Source of the DNA: Streptomyces sp. AV19
Lineage (GTDB): Bacteria; Actinomycetota; Actinomycetes; Streptomycetales; Streptomycetaceae
Assembly (NCBI RefSeq): GCF_015999245.1
Contig: NZ_JAEAMR010000007.1
Coordinates: 536,971-589,293 of the forward strand
Direction: 5' to 3'
DNA: 52,323 nucleotides
Shown: positions 1 through 7,438 of the stretch, piece by piece
How the letters are laid out: each line of letters begins with the position of its first letter
How positions within the stretch are numbered: position 1 is the stretch's first letter
Notes under the pieces: model-generated
Seen by the model: only the letters and a program-made list of their open reading frames with translations
What the model was told of the DNA's origin: nothing
Databases searched by the model: none
Program-made: the position numbers and the translations under genes

Positions 1-51
1 CCACCCGCCAACGCGAACGCACCAGAACCAGCCCGACCTAACGGAGTCCTA

Positions 52-1554
52 CTAGACCGTCATCATGCCCCCGCCCTCGAAGAGCACGGTGTGCCGCCCG
101 GCCCAGTCGTCCAGCGCCTGCCGGCAGGCCCCGTCCATGTAGCGCAGGCCGCGGAGGTCGAGCTCGACGACGTTCCGTCCCGGCCGGGTCAGCGACTCCA
201 GCTCGTCCAGCAGCTTCGGCAGCCGCAGGAAGGTGGCGTTGCCGACGACGCGCGCCCGGACGAAGCCCTCGCCGGCCCGGACCGTCTCCACCCGCACCTG
301 GGACATCTCCCACGCCACCTTGACGGTCGCCAGCACCAGGCCGACGACGACCCCCTCGAAGAGGTTGGTCAGCACGATCGCCGCGGTGGTGGCGAGCAGG
401 ACGGCGGCCTCACCCCGGTGCCCCTGCCACAACCGGCCCAACTCCCGCCCCGGGAGCAGCTTCCACCCCGAGTGCACCAGCACCCCCGCGAGCGCGGCGA
501 CCGGGATCGCCTCCAGCGCCCAGGGCAGCAACGCGGCGAAGACCAGCAGCCACAGCCCCTGCAGCACGCGCGAGGTCTTCGTCCGCGCGCCCGCCCGGAC
601 GTTGGCCGAGCTGCGCACGATGACCGCGGTCATGGGCAGGGCACCGAGCATGCCGCACACCGTGTTGCCGGCGCCCTGGGCGATCAGCTCCTTGTCGTAG
701 TCGGTGCGGGGGCCGTCGTGCATCCGGTCGACGGCGGCCGCGCCGAACAGCGCCTCGGCGGAGGCGATCAGGGCGAACGCCAGGACCGTGCCGAGAACGC
801 CCACCTCGCCCAGCCGGAAGAAGTCGCTCCCGTCCGGCGGCTCGACCGCCTCCAGCAGCCCGTTCACCCGCACCCGGTCCACCGGCAGGTCCAGCGCGGC
901 CACCGCGGCCGTCGCCAGCGCGACCGCGGCCAGCGGCGCGGGGAGCAGCCGGGCCCCGCGCCGCCAGCGTGACCACAGGACGAGGACGGCCACCGTGCCG
1001 CCGCCCACGGCGAGGGCGACCAGGGCCGGCGGCGATTCGAGCGTCCCGGTCAGCAGCAGGGCCAGCCCGCCGAGCTTCTCCAGGCCGCCCGCGGGCGCGT
1101 TGGCGTCGGCGAGCCGGTAGAGCTGGCCGGAGACCAGGACGATGCCGATCCCCGCGAGCATGCCCTGCACCACCGCCGCGGAGACCGCCCGGAACCAGCG
1201 GCCCATCCGCAGCAGGCCCATCGCGACCTGGACGACGCCGGTGGCGAGCACCAGGACGCCGAGCGCCTCCACACCGTGCTCGCGGACGGCCTCGTAGACG
1301 AGCGCGGTGAGCCAGGCGGCGGGGCCGCTGACCTGCAGGCTGCTGCCCGGCAGCAGTCCGGTGAGCAGTCCCCCGACTATTCCGGTGACCAGCCCCAGCT
1401 CCACCGGGACCCCGGACGTGACGGCGATCCCCGCGGAGAGCGGGACGGCTATGAGGAAGACGACGAGCGACGCGGAGAAGTCGGCGCGGAAGCCGGCCGC
1501 GCGGCCGAGGCGCGAGAGGGCGGTCCGGACGGGGCCGAGGACTGTGCGCTCCAT
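52..1554 (-). CDS. SulP-family inorganic anion transporter with STAS domain
   Basis: A 500-residue polytopic membrane protein, probably an inner-membrane anion (sulfate/bicarbonate-type) transporter. The N-terminal half has the SulP pattern 'FRADFSASLVVFLIAVPLSAGIA' region followed by repeated hydrophobic helices, including 'SGPAAWLTALVYE'. The last ~90 residues form a STAS domain with the typical strand 'NVVELDLRGLRYMDGA'. The ATG at 1554 is preceded on the minus strand by GGAGG eight bases upstream, so in-frame sequence further upstream is not coding. Length is normal for bacterial SulP proteins. It is divergent from proC. Substrate cannot be told from sequence. Confidence 0.9.
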   Translation of the reverse strand: MERTVLGPVRTALSRLGRAAGFRADFSASLVVFLIAVPLSAGIAVTSGVPVELGLVTGIVGGLLTGLLPGSSLQVSGPAAWLTALVYEAVREHGVEALGVLVLATGVVQVAMGLLRMGRWFRAVSAAVVQGMLAGIGIVLVSGQLYRLADANAPAGGLEKLGGLALLLTGTLESPPALVALAVGGGTVAVLVLWSRWRRGARLLPAPLAAVALATAAVAALDLPVDRVRVNGLLEAVEPPDGSDFFRLGEVGVLGTVLAFALIASAEALFGAAAVDRMHDGPRTDYDKELIAQGAGNTVCGMLGALPMTAVIVRSSANVRAGARTKTSRVLQGLWLLVFAALLPWALEAIPVAALAGVLVHSGWKLLPGRELGRLWQGHRGEAAVLLATTAAIVLTNLFEGVVVGLVLATVKVAWEMSQVRVETVRAGEGFVRARVVGNATFLRLPKLLDELESLTRPGRNVVELDLRGLRYMDGACRQALDDWAGRHTVLFEGGGMMTV

Positions 1555-2144
1555 GAGAGATGCCTCCAGCGCCCCCGGACGCGCACACCGCGCGCCGGGG
1601 GACAAGGTTCCGTCAAGGGACGAGTACGGGCGAGCGGATCGGGCAGCCTTTACGGGTCGTCGGCCCGGGGCCGGCCCGGAGGCCGGCCGGTGCGGGCTGT
1701 CGGGGACACGGATGCGCGGGGCGGGGCACGATGCGGAAGGCCGAGCACGGGCGGGGAGGGGGAGCGGGCCGGGGCGGACGTCGGGCTGGACGTTCGCACG
1801 GCGCCCACGGACGGGGGTGCGTCCCTGCCTCCTCCGGCATCCTGCCGCGAACACCCGGACACAGTCTGTCCAAAGGGCTCGGCCCATGGGCCGGACGGAG
1901 TGTTACCACGATGTAAACGCCGAGTCAGGCCGTCGGAAGAGCTACCTCCGTTCGCTCCGGCGGGCATCGGCAACCACACACGCCCCTTCCGTGCGCGCGG
2001 CGCCCCGGCGTCGTGCGCGGGCGCCCTCAGCTGCCGGCGGAGGCCGCGCGCCGGCGGACGAGGTGCGAAGATGACCGGACGGCCGGCCCACCGGGACCGC
2101 CGGCCGCCCGCCCCGAAGCCCAGCGCAGCGAAAAGGTGAGCACC
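1555..2144. other. Non-coding divergent spacer between SulP gene and proC
   Basis: About 590 bases lie between the divergent SulP and proC starts. Open frames cross it, but none has a ribosome site or recognisable protein. It must contain both promoters. I could not pick a convincing -35/-10 pair or operator. Confidence 0.5.
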
Positions 2145-2954
2145 GTGGCCCAGACAGTCGCCGTCCTCGGGACCGGAAAGATCGGGGAGGCGCTGCTCAG
2201 CGGCATGATCCGGGCCGGCTGGAAGCCGTCCGACCTGCTGTGCACGGCCCGCCGCGCCGAGCGCGCCGAGGCCCTGCGCGACCGCTACGGCGTCGAGGTC
2301 GTCGGCAACGCCGACGCCGCCAAGCGCGCCGACACCCTGATCCTGGCCGTCAAGCCGCAGGACATGGCGGCCCTCCTCGACGAGCTCGCCCCGCACCTGC
2401 CCGCCGACCGGCTGGTCATCAGCGCGGCGGCCGGCGTCCCCACCGCCTTCTTCGAGGAGCGGCTCCCGGCCGGCACCCCCGTCGTCCGCGTCATGCCCAA
2501 CACCCCCGTCCTCGTCGACGAGGGCATGTCGGTGATCTCCGGCGGCACCCACGCCACCGAGGACCACCTGCTGCGCACCGAGGCGATCTTCAAGCCGGTC
2601 GGCAAGACGCTGCGCGTCCCCGAGTCCCAGCAGGACGCGGCGACCGCCCTCTCCGGCTCCGGCCCCGCGTACTTCTACTTCCTCGTCGAGGCCATGACCG
2701 ACGCCGGCATCCTCCTCGGCCTGCCCCGGGACAAGGCGCACGACCTCATCGTCCAGGCCGCCATCGGCGCCGCCGTGATGCTCCGCGACAGCGGCGAACA
2801 CCCCGTCAAGCTCCGCGAGGCGGTCACCTCCCCCGCCGGCACCACGATCAACGCCATCCGCGAGCTGGAGAAGCACGGGGTGCGGCACGCCCTCATCGCC
2901 GCCCTGGAGGCAGCCCGCGACCGCAGCCGCGAGCTGGCCTCCGGGACCGGCTGA
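2145..2954 (+). CDS. proC: Pyrroline-5-carboxylate reductase
   Basis: ProC makes L-proline from pyrroline-5-carboxylate with NAD(P)H in the cytoplasm. The 269-residue product opens with the Rossmann motif 'VAVLGTGKIGEALLSGMI'. It carries the family signature 'ALSGSGPAYFYFLVEAM' and ends with the conserved 'TSPAGTTINAIRELE' helix, so it is full length. GTG at 2145 is preferred because AAAAGG ends eight bases upstream; GTG at 2136 is the alternative and would add three residues. It is convergent with trpS, with only about 10 bases between the two stop codons. Confidence 0.95.
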   Translation: MAQTVAVLGTGKIGEALLSGMIRAGWKPSDLLCTARRAERAEALRDRYGVEVVGNADAAKRADTLILAVKPQDMAALLDELAPHLPADRLVISAAAGVPTAFFEERLPAGTPVVRVMPNTPVLVDEGMSVISGGTHATEDHLLRTEAIFKPVGKTLRVPESQQDAATALSGSGPAYFYFLVEAMTDAGILLGLPRDKAHDLIVQAAIGAAVMLRDSGEHPVKLREAVTSPAGTTINAIRELEKHGVRHALIAALEAARDRSRELASGTG

Positions 2955-2964
2955 CCTTTACTCT

Positions 2965-3963
2965 TCACCCCGCCGGGAGCAGGCCGATCGCCCGGTACGC
3001 CGCGTCGACGGTCGGCCGCGCCAGCTCCCGCGCCCGCCGGGCGCCCTCCCGCAGGACGCCGTCCACGTACGCCGGATCGGCGGCCAGTTCGGCGTGCCGC
3101 TCGCGCACCGGACGCAGCAGCTCCACCACCGCGTCGGCGGTGTCCTTCTTCAACGCCCCGTACGAGGAGTAGCCCGCGGCCAGCTCCTCAGGCTGCTTGC
3201 CGGTGCAGGCCGCCAGCAGCTCCAGCAGGTTCGTCACCCCCGGCTTCGCCGCCCGGTCGTGCGCGACCTCGGACCCGCTGTCGGTCACCGCGCGCATCAC
3301 CTTCCGGCGCACCACGTCCGCCTCGTCGAGCAGGTAGACGATCCCCGAGGTCTCGGCGTGCGACTTGCCCATCTTCGACGTCGGGTCCTGGAGATCCATG
3401 ACCCGTGCGGCGACCCGCGGGAGCACGGCCCTGGGCACGACGAACGTCTGCCCGTACCGCTGGTTGAAGCGGACCGCCAGGTCCCGGGTCAGCTCGACGT
3501 GCTGCGCCTGGTCGTCGCCGACCGGCACCTCGTCCGCCCCGTAGGCGAGGATGTCCGCCGCCATCAGCACGGGATAGGTGAGCAGCGACAACCGCACGCC
3601 GCCACCGCCCTCCCGCTCGCGCGCCGACTTCTCCTTGTACTGGATCATCCGGCGCATCTCGCCGTCGGACGCCGTGCACTCCAGGAGATAGGAGAGGCGG
3701 GTGTGCTCGTCGACGTGACTCTGGACGAACAGGGTGCACCGGGCGGGATCCAGTCCCGCGGCGAGCAGGAGGGTGGCCGCCTGGCGGCTGAGCCGGCGGA
3801 CCCTGGCCGGGTCGTGGTCCACGGTCAGCGCGTGCAGGTCGACGACGCAGAAGACGGCGTCGGCGCGGTGCTGGTCCGTCTCGACCCACTGCCGGACGGC
3901 GCCGAGGTAGTTGCCCAGGGTGAGGTGGCCGGTCGGTTTGATGCCGCTGAAGATCCGCGTCAT
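2965..3963 (-). CDS. trpS: Tryptophanyl-tRNA synthetase, auxiliary inducible type
   Basis: A class I aminoacyl-tRNA synthetase of 332 residues that charges tRNA-Trp. The HIGH-type motif is 'GHLTLGN' near residue 12 and the KMSKS-type loop is 'SKMGKS'. The ATG at 3963 has AGGAG 12 bases upstream; the longer frame adds only non-conserved residues. A Trp-rich leader ORF and intrinsic terminator precede it. From knowledge of Streptomyces coelicolor, one of two TrpRS enzymes there is inducible, indolmycin-resistant and controlled by ribosome-mediated attenuation. The leader layout suggests this is that enzyme. Resistance itself cannot be read from sequence. Confidence 0.95.
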   Translation of the reverse strand: MTRIFSGIKPTGHLTLGNYLGAVRQWVETDQHRADAVFCVVDLHALTVDHDPARVRRLSRQAATLLLAAGLDPARCTLFVQSHVDEHTRLSYLLECTASDGEMRRMIQYKEKSAREREGGGGVRLSLLTYPVLMAADILAYGADEVPVGDDQAQHVELTRDLAVRFNQRYGQTFVVPRAVLPRVAARVMDLQDPTSKMGKSHAETSGIVYLLDEADVVRRKVMRAVTDSGSEVAHDRAAKPGVTNLLELLAACTGKQPEELAAGYSSYGALKKDTADAVVELLRPVRERHAELAADPAYVDGVLREGARRARELARPTVDAAYRAIGLLPAG

Positions 3964-4015
3964 GGCGAGGTTCGTCTCCTTGGTTCCTCGGTCGAGGGAC
4001 CACCGCCAGGACAGC

Positions 4016-4041
4016 AAAAACGGCCGCCGAGGCGGCGGCCG
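4016..4041 (-). terminator. Attenuator (intrinsic terminator) in the trpS leader
   Basis: On the minus strand a perfect 9-bp stem, CGGCCGCCG / CGGCGGCCG with a CCT loop, is followed directly by five Us (plus-strand 4016-4020). It lies between the leader peptide and trpS. The left arm (4040-4033) is also perfectly complementary to CGGCGGCC at 4080-4073, just after the leader stop codon, which gives a competing antiterminator pairing. Confidence 0.88.
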
Positions 4042-4080
4042 TTGGGTGCGTGCGCGAGCTGCGCGAAGGGGGGGCCGCCG

Positions 4081-4122
4081 TCAGGCGGGCCACCACTGGC
4101 GCTTGCACGCGTGCTTGGTCAT
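4081..4122 (-). CDS. trpS leader peptide MTKHACKRQWWPA
   Basis: A 13-residue ORF, ATG to TGA, with two adjacent Trp codons at positions 10 and 11 (plus 4090-4095). A G-rich stretch (tcGGGGGc) just upstream can act as ribosome site. It sits about 120 bases ahead of trpS. Stalling at the Trp codons would leave 4080-4073 free to sequester the terminator's left arm. Translation to the stop codon would cover that segment and let the terminator form. This is the classical arrangement for control by uncharged tRNA-Trp. Confidence 0.88.
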   Translation of the reverse strand: MTKHACKRQWWPA

Positions 4123-4321
4123 GCCCCCGACCGTACGCCCTCGAATCCCCTTGCGCCACGGGTTTGATCGGGGTTACGGGCTCGTGTAGGGTTCTTCGAG
4201 TTGCCACGGCGTCCGTGAGGAAGTCGGGGCGGCGCTTCACGCCAGCTCGGCGGGATTCACTACTGCACGGCCCTTGAACGGGATGGATTTCGGCATGCCG
4301 GAATTCGGTTCCGGACTCCGA

Positions 4322-4351
4322 TTGGGAGTCGCGGGGGAAATCCGCTAAAGT
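4322..4351 (+). promoter_or_regulatory. Promoter resembling a Streptomyces rRNA operon promoter
   Basis: TTGGGA (4322-4327) and TAAAGT (4346-4351) are separated by 18 bases. The downstream sequence to about 4436, with repeated 'ggaaacgg' and 'cggatc' units, looks like the leader ahead of 16S rRNA in Streptomyces rrn operons as I remember them. No 16S or 23S follows; the next feature is the tail of a 5S gene. Confidence 0.55.
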
Positions 4352-4436
4352 AGTGATCACGCCGGAAGGCGCGAAACCCCTCTCCAACGGGGATCGGATT
4401 CAGGATCCGGGCCGGAAACGGAACGGAAAACGGATC

Positions 4437-4482
4437 GGTACTGCATGGGGGACCGTGTGGGAGAGTAGGACGCCGCCGAACT
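4437..4482 (+). pseudogene. 3' fragment of a 5S rRNA gene
   Basis: These 46 bases match the 3' end of Streptomyces 5S rRNA, including 'GGTACTGCA', 'GTGGGAGAGTAGGACGCCGCC' region and the terminal CCGAACT. The hairpin pairing GCATGG/CCGTGT is kept with one wobble pair. The first ~74 bases of 5S, and all of 16S and 23S, are missing. The fragment is fused directly to rrn-leader-like sequence at 'cggatc|ggtactg'. Confidence 0.8.
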
Positions 4483-4491
4483 AAATTTGAT

Positions 4492-4542
4492 AAAGCCGTA
4501 GGCCCCGTACCGTGAAAACGGTCCGGGGCCTACGGCTTTTTT
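4492..4542 (+). terminator. rRNA-operon-type intrinsic terminator
   Basis: A 16-bp perfect outer stem (AAAGCCGTAGGCCCCG at 4492-4507 with 4524-4539) extends inward through ACCGT/ACGGT to a GAAA loop and ends in a T run. It stands where an rRNA operon terminator would, 9 bases after the 5S fragment. Confidence 0.9.
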
Positions 4543-4566
4543 GCGTTTACCGATACGGTGGCCGCC

Positions 4567-5739
4567 ATGAGCGGTCGCGCACAGCTGATGTGGGACGAAG
4601 CGGTCACCGGCTATGACTTCGGTCCCGGACATCCCATGGACCCGGTTCGCCTCTCCCTCACGATGCGTCTGGTCGAGGCGTACGGCCTGGACAAGGCGAT
4701 GCGCGTGGTGGCCGCCAGACCCGCCGGGGAGTCGACGCTGCGGCTGGTGCACCGTCAGGACTACATCGACGCCGTACGCGCGGCATCCGCAGATCCCCGG
4801 GCGGCCGACACCTCGTACGGCCTCGGGACGCCCGACGACCCCGCCTTCGAGGCCATGCACGACGCCGCCGCGCTGATCGCCGGGCAGTCCGTCGGCGCCG
4901 CCGAGGCCGTCTGGCGGGGCGAGGTCCTGCACGCGGTGAACTTCGCCGGCGGGCTGCACCACGCGATGCCCGGGGCGGCGTCCGGCTTCTGCGTGTACAA
5001 CGACGCCGCCCTCGCCGTCGCGCGGCTGCTCGAACTCGGCGCGGAACGCGTCGCGTACGTCGACGTGGACGTGCACCACGGCGACGGGGTGCAGGCCGCG
5101 TTCTGGGCGGACCCCCGGGTCCTGACGGTCTCCCTGCACGAGCACCCCCACACCCTGTTCCCGCAGACGGGCTGGCCCGAGGAGACCGGGGCGCCCGGCG
5201 CCGAGGGTACGGCCGTGAACGTGGCGCTGCCGGCCGGAACGGGGGACGCGGGATGGCTGCGGGCCTTCCACGCCGTCGTACCGGAGCTGCTGGCGGCCTT
5301 CCGGCCGCAGGTGCTGGTGACCCAGCACGGCGCCGACACCCACTTCGAGGACCCGCTCGCCCATCTGACGGTGTCCCTGGACGCCCAGCGGCTGGCCGCG
5401 GAGGCCTGTCACGCCCTGGCCCACGAGCACGCCGGGGGCCGCTGGGTCTCCCTCGGCGGGGGCGGCTACGCGATCGTCGACGTGGTGCCGCGGGCCTGGA
5501 CCCATCTGTGTGCCGTCGCCGCCGGGCGGCCGGTGGACCCCGAGTCCGCGGTGCCGGAGGAGTGGCGGGACGAAGTCTTCCGGCGCACACGGCAGTTGGG
5601 GCCGCTGCGGATGACGGACGGACTGCGGCCGGTGTGGCGGGACTTCGGGGCCTCCGGCTACGACCCGGCCGACCGCCTGGACCAGGCGGTGCTGGCCACC
5701 CGCCGCGCGGTCTTCCCGGCCCACGGCCTCCTGCCCTGA
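4567..5739 (+). CDS. AcuC-like histone deacetylase superfamily hydrolase
   Basis: A 390-residue zinc hydrolase of the arginase/deacetylase fold, as in acetoin utilisation protein AcuC and bacterial deacylases. The signature blocks are 'GGLHHAMPGAASGFCVYNDAA' region and the metal-binding 'YVDVDVHHGDGVQAAFW', followed by 'QHGADTHFEDPLAHL' and 'SLGGGGYAI'. All catalytic His/Asp positions look intact. The family deacetylates lysine side chains, often acetyl-CoA synthetase; the substrate here is inferred only. ATG at 4567 fits relatives; GTG at 4558 is possible. It starts 25 bases after the rrn relic terminator, so it probably has its own promoter, perhaps acquired when the rrn was lost. Confidence 0.88.
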   Translation: MSGRAQLMWDEAVTGYDFGPGHPMDPVRLSLTMRLVEAYGLDKAMRVVAARPAGESTLRLVHRQDYIDAVRAASADPRAADTSYGLGTPDDPAFEAMHDAAALIAGQSVGAAEAVWRGEVLHAVNFAGGLHHAMPGAASGFCVYNDAALAVARLLELGAERVAYVDVDVHHGDGVQAAFWADPRVLTVSLHEHPHTLFPQTGWPEETGAPGAEGTAVNVALPAGTGDAGWLRAFHAVVPELLAAFRPQVLVTQHGADTHFEDPLAHLTVSLDAQRLAAEACHALAHEHAGGRWVSLGGGGYAIVDVVPRAWTHLCAVAAGRPVDPESAVPEEWRDEVFRRTRQLGPLRMTDGLRPVWRDFGASGYDPADRLDQAVLATRRAVFPAHGLLP

Positions 5740-5824
5740 CCGGCCGGACGGGCGCGCCGGCATCGGCACCCCGGCCTCCGCCCACGTCCCGTACCCCGGC
5801 TCTCCCGGCGGCGTTAGTCGGTGC

Positions 5825-6631
5825 GTGGAACGCTTGCGCGCACACCTGCTCGCGGCCGGCCTCGCCGGAACCGTGGCCACGACCCGGGAGCGGAGCCTCG
5901 CCCGCTACCGGCGGTTCGTCGCCCGGGACCCCCGGGTGCTGTTGGGGCTGGAGCCGGAAAGTGACTGGCGCTTTGAGGAATTGTTGCGCCTGATGGGTCG
6001 TCGGTGTGGAGTTTCGGCCGATCCCGCACATACTTCCGGGCATGATGTGATCGATCCCGATCGCACGCTTGAGGCACTCGGTGCCTTCGCCGAGCGTGTC
6101 GCCACGGTCGCCGCGACGGGCGCTCCGGTGCTGATCGGCACCGGCCACCCCCACCGGCTCCTGGGTTTCTACGCCGGGTTGGCCGCCGGTCTCTCAGCGG
6201 TGGGATGTGACGTCCTCACCCCTGCGCAGGGTCGAAGTATCGACATAACGACCCGGTTTGGCGTACGCACATACAACCTTGACTACGTCCGAGGAGTCGC
6301 GATGGTGCGCGAACCCGGCGCGTGCGCCACCGCGAATGAGCCCGGCGCACATACGCATTCACCCCTCCCGCTTCGTACTGCGCTCGCTGCGGCCGGAGAT
6401 GGTGGCGGCCCGCTTCCGGCCCTGGTCATCGGGGACCACGGATGGGTCTGCGGGGCAGGTCAACTGGGCTTTGAGGCAATCGGACTGGCGGATTCCGACG
6501 ACCCCGCGCCGTTCGTCGCCGAGGCCGAGGGGCGGGTGTCCGTCGTCGTTCCGCTTGATGACACTGTGCGGTCTGATTACTACCGACCGCTTACTCGCTA
6601 TGTACTCAATCGAGCGTGTCTGTCACGGTAG
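5825..6631 (+). CDS. Conserved actinobacterial protein, annotated elsewhere as a phosphatase
   Basis: A 268-residue soluble protein from GTG 5825. Relatives lie at this position in other Streptomyces, between the AcuC-like gene and the small HTH gene, and are commonly labelled phosphatase. I see no classical phosphatase motif that proves this. Conserved-looking blocks are 'GTGHPHRLLGFYAGLA', 'LTPAQG', 'VIGDHGWVCGAGQLGFEAIGL' and the C-terminal 'VRSDYYRPLTRYVLNRACLS'. Codon use is patchy: codons 40-75 and 135-165 use many A/T-ending codons, unlike neighbours. Confidence 0.8.
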   Translation: MERLRAHLLAAGLAGTVATTRERSLARYRRFVARDPRVLLGLEPESDWRFEELLRLMGRRCGVSADPAHTSGHDVIDPDRTLEALGAFAERVATVAATGAPVLIGTGHPHRLLGFYAGLAAGLSAVGCDVLTPAQGRSIDITTRFGVRTYNLDYVRGVAMVREPGACATANEPGAHTHSPLPLRTALAAAGDGGGPLPALVIGDHGWVCGAGQLGFEAIGLADSDDPAPFVAEAEGRVSVVVPLDDTVRSDYYRPLTRYVLNRACLSR

Positions 6632-6759
6632 GCGGCCGATGGCTGCTCCTCTTCCCCACTCGCATCACCCGCCCCTAATCTGGGGAGTGAGCGCGCAGCG
6701 ACGAGGAGTCACCGGAGGGGAAGCCGGTGCGCGTCATGTGCGGAAGGTTCAGGTGTGTC

Positions 6760-6969
6760 ATGGCTGCTGGCGAAAGGCCTCTCAACGAGGTCGTGTTCCT
6801 GACCGTGGCGGAAGTCGCCGCGGTGATGCGCGTGTCCAAGATGACCGTGTACCGCTTGGTGCACAGCGGTCATCTGCCGGCGATCCGGGTGGGTAGGTCC
6901 TTCCGGGTCCCAGAGCAGGCGGTGCACGAGTACCTCCGTGAGTCCTTCGTGGGGGTGGAAACCGCCTGA
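6760..6969 (+). CDS. Small excisionase/MerR-type helix-turn-helix protein
   Basis: A 69-residue DNA-binding protein made of one winged HTH: 'FLTVAEVAAVMRVSKMTVYRL' region, then 'GHLPAIRVGRSFRVPEQAVHEYL'. It resembles excisionase/BldC-type domains. The S. coelicolor gene at this place is, from memory, bdtA, a BldD target. The order proC ... HTH ... bS22 ... epimerase is shared with Mycobacterium. ATG 6760 is chosen over in-frame GTG 6727 because GGAAGG precedes it. It probably acts as a transcriptional regulator; its targets are unknown. Confidence 0.88.
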   Translation: MAAGERPLNEVVFLTVAEVAAVMRVSKMTVYRLVHSGHLPAIRVGRSFRVPEQAVHEYLRESFVGVETA

Positions 6970-7079
6970 CGAGGACCTCGGATTACGCTGTTCGCCCGGT
7001 GCCGGGTAGGCTGGCCCGATGTAGGTCGTGTGGGCTCGGACGCCCCGCACCGAGTGAATCGATGTAAGCGAGGGTAGTC

Positions 7080-7178
7080 GTGGGCTCTGTTATCAAGAAG
7101 CGGCGCAAGCGGATGGCCAAGAAGAAGCACCGCAAGCTGCTCAAGCGCACTCGCGTTCAGCGCCGCAACAAGAAGTAA
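7080..7178 (+). CDS. Ribosomal protein bS22 (AURKAIP1/COX24 domain)
   Basis: A 32-residue, extremely basic protein from GTG 7080, with runs such as [14 protein letters not shown]. This is the actinobacterial small-subunit protein bS22, known from mycobacterial ribosome structures and often called AURKAIP1/COX24-domain protein. AGGG lies five bases before the start. It is too short for most gene callers. A strong terminator follows at 7218-7257, so it is probably transcribed alone or with the HTH gene. Confidence 0.92.
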   Translation: MGSVIKKRRKRMAKKKHRKLLKRTRVQRRNKK

Positions 7179-7217
7179 GCGCTGCTGCAAGATCCAGGCA
7201 GCGTAGCTGTGTTCGTC

Positions 7218-7257
7218 CCGCAGCCCTCCCACCGCTCCGGCGGTGGGAGGGCTGCGG
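7218..7257 (+). terminator. Hairpin terminator after bS22
   Basis: A perfect 17-bp stem (CCGCAGCCCTCCCACCG and its complement) closes a 6-base loop. There is no long T run, as is common in Streptomyces. Confidence 0.8.
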
Positions 7258-7438
7258 TGCGTCCGGGGCCCGCGCTGCCTGCGGTGCATCGCGGTGCGTG
7301 AGCCTCTCGCTACGGCTTGAAATGTCGCCCTGCGGACGGGCTCTCCTCACAGCGCCACGGCGACCCGCTACGGTGGCCGCCAACAGGGCAGCCGTTCCCG
7401 GGTGAGGGAGGGCCCGACCGAAGGGAAGGCGACTGATC

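Noticed and set aside
1555..1887. 111-residue N-terminal extension of the SulP protein
   Set aside because: The sequence is Arg/Pro rich, not conserved in type, and the inner ATG has an ideal ribosome site.
6558..6572. Possible BldD half-site (TGACACTGTGC) ahead of the small HTH gene
   Set aside because: Two fixed positions of the right half do not fit, and it lies inside the upstream coding region.
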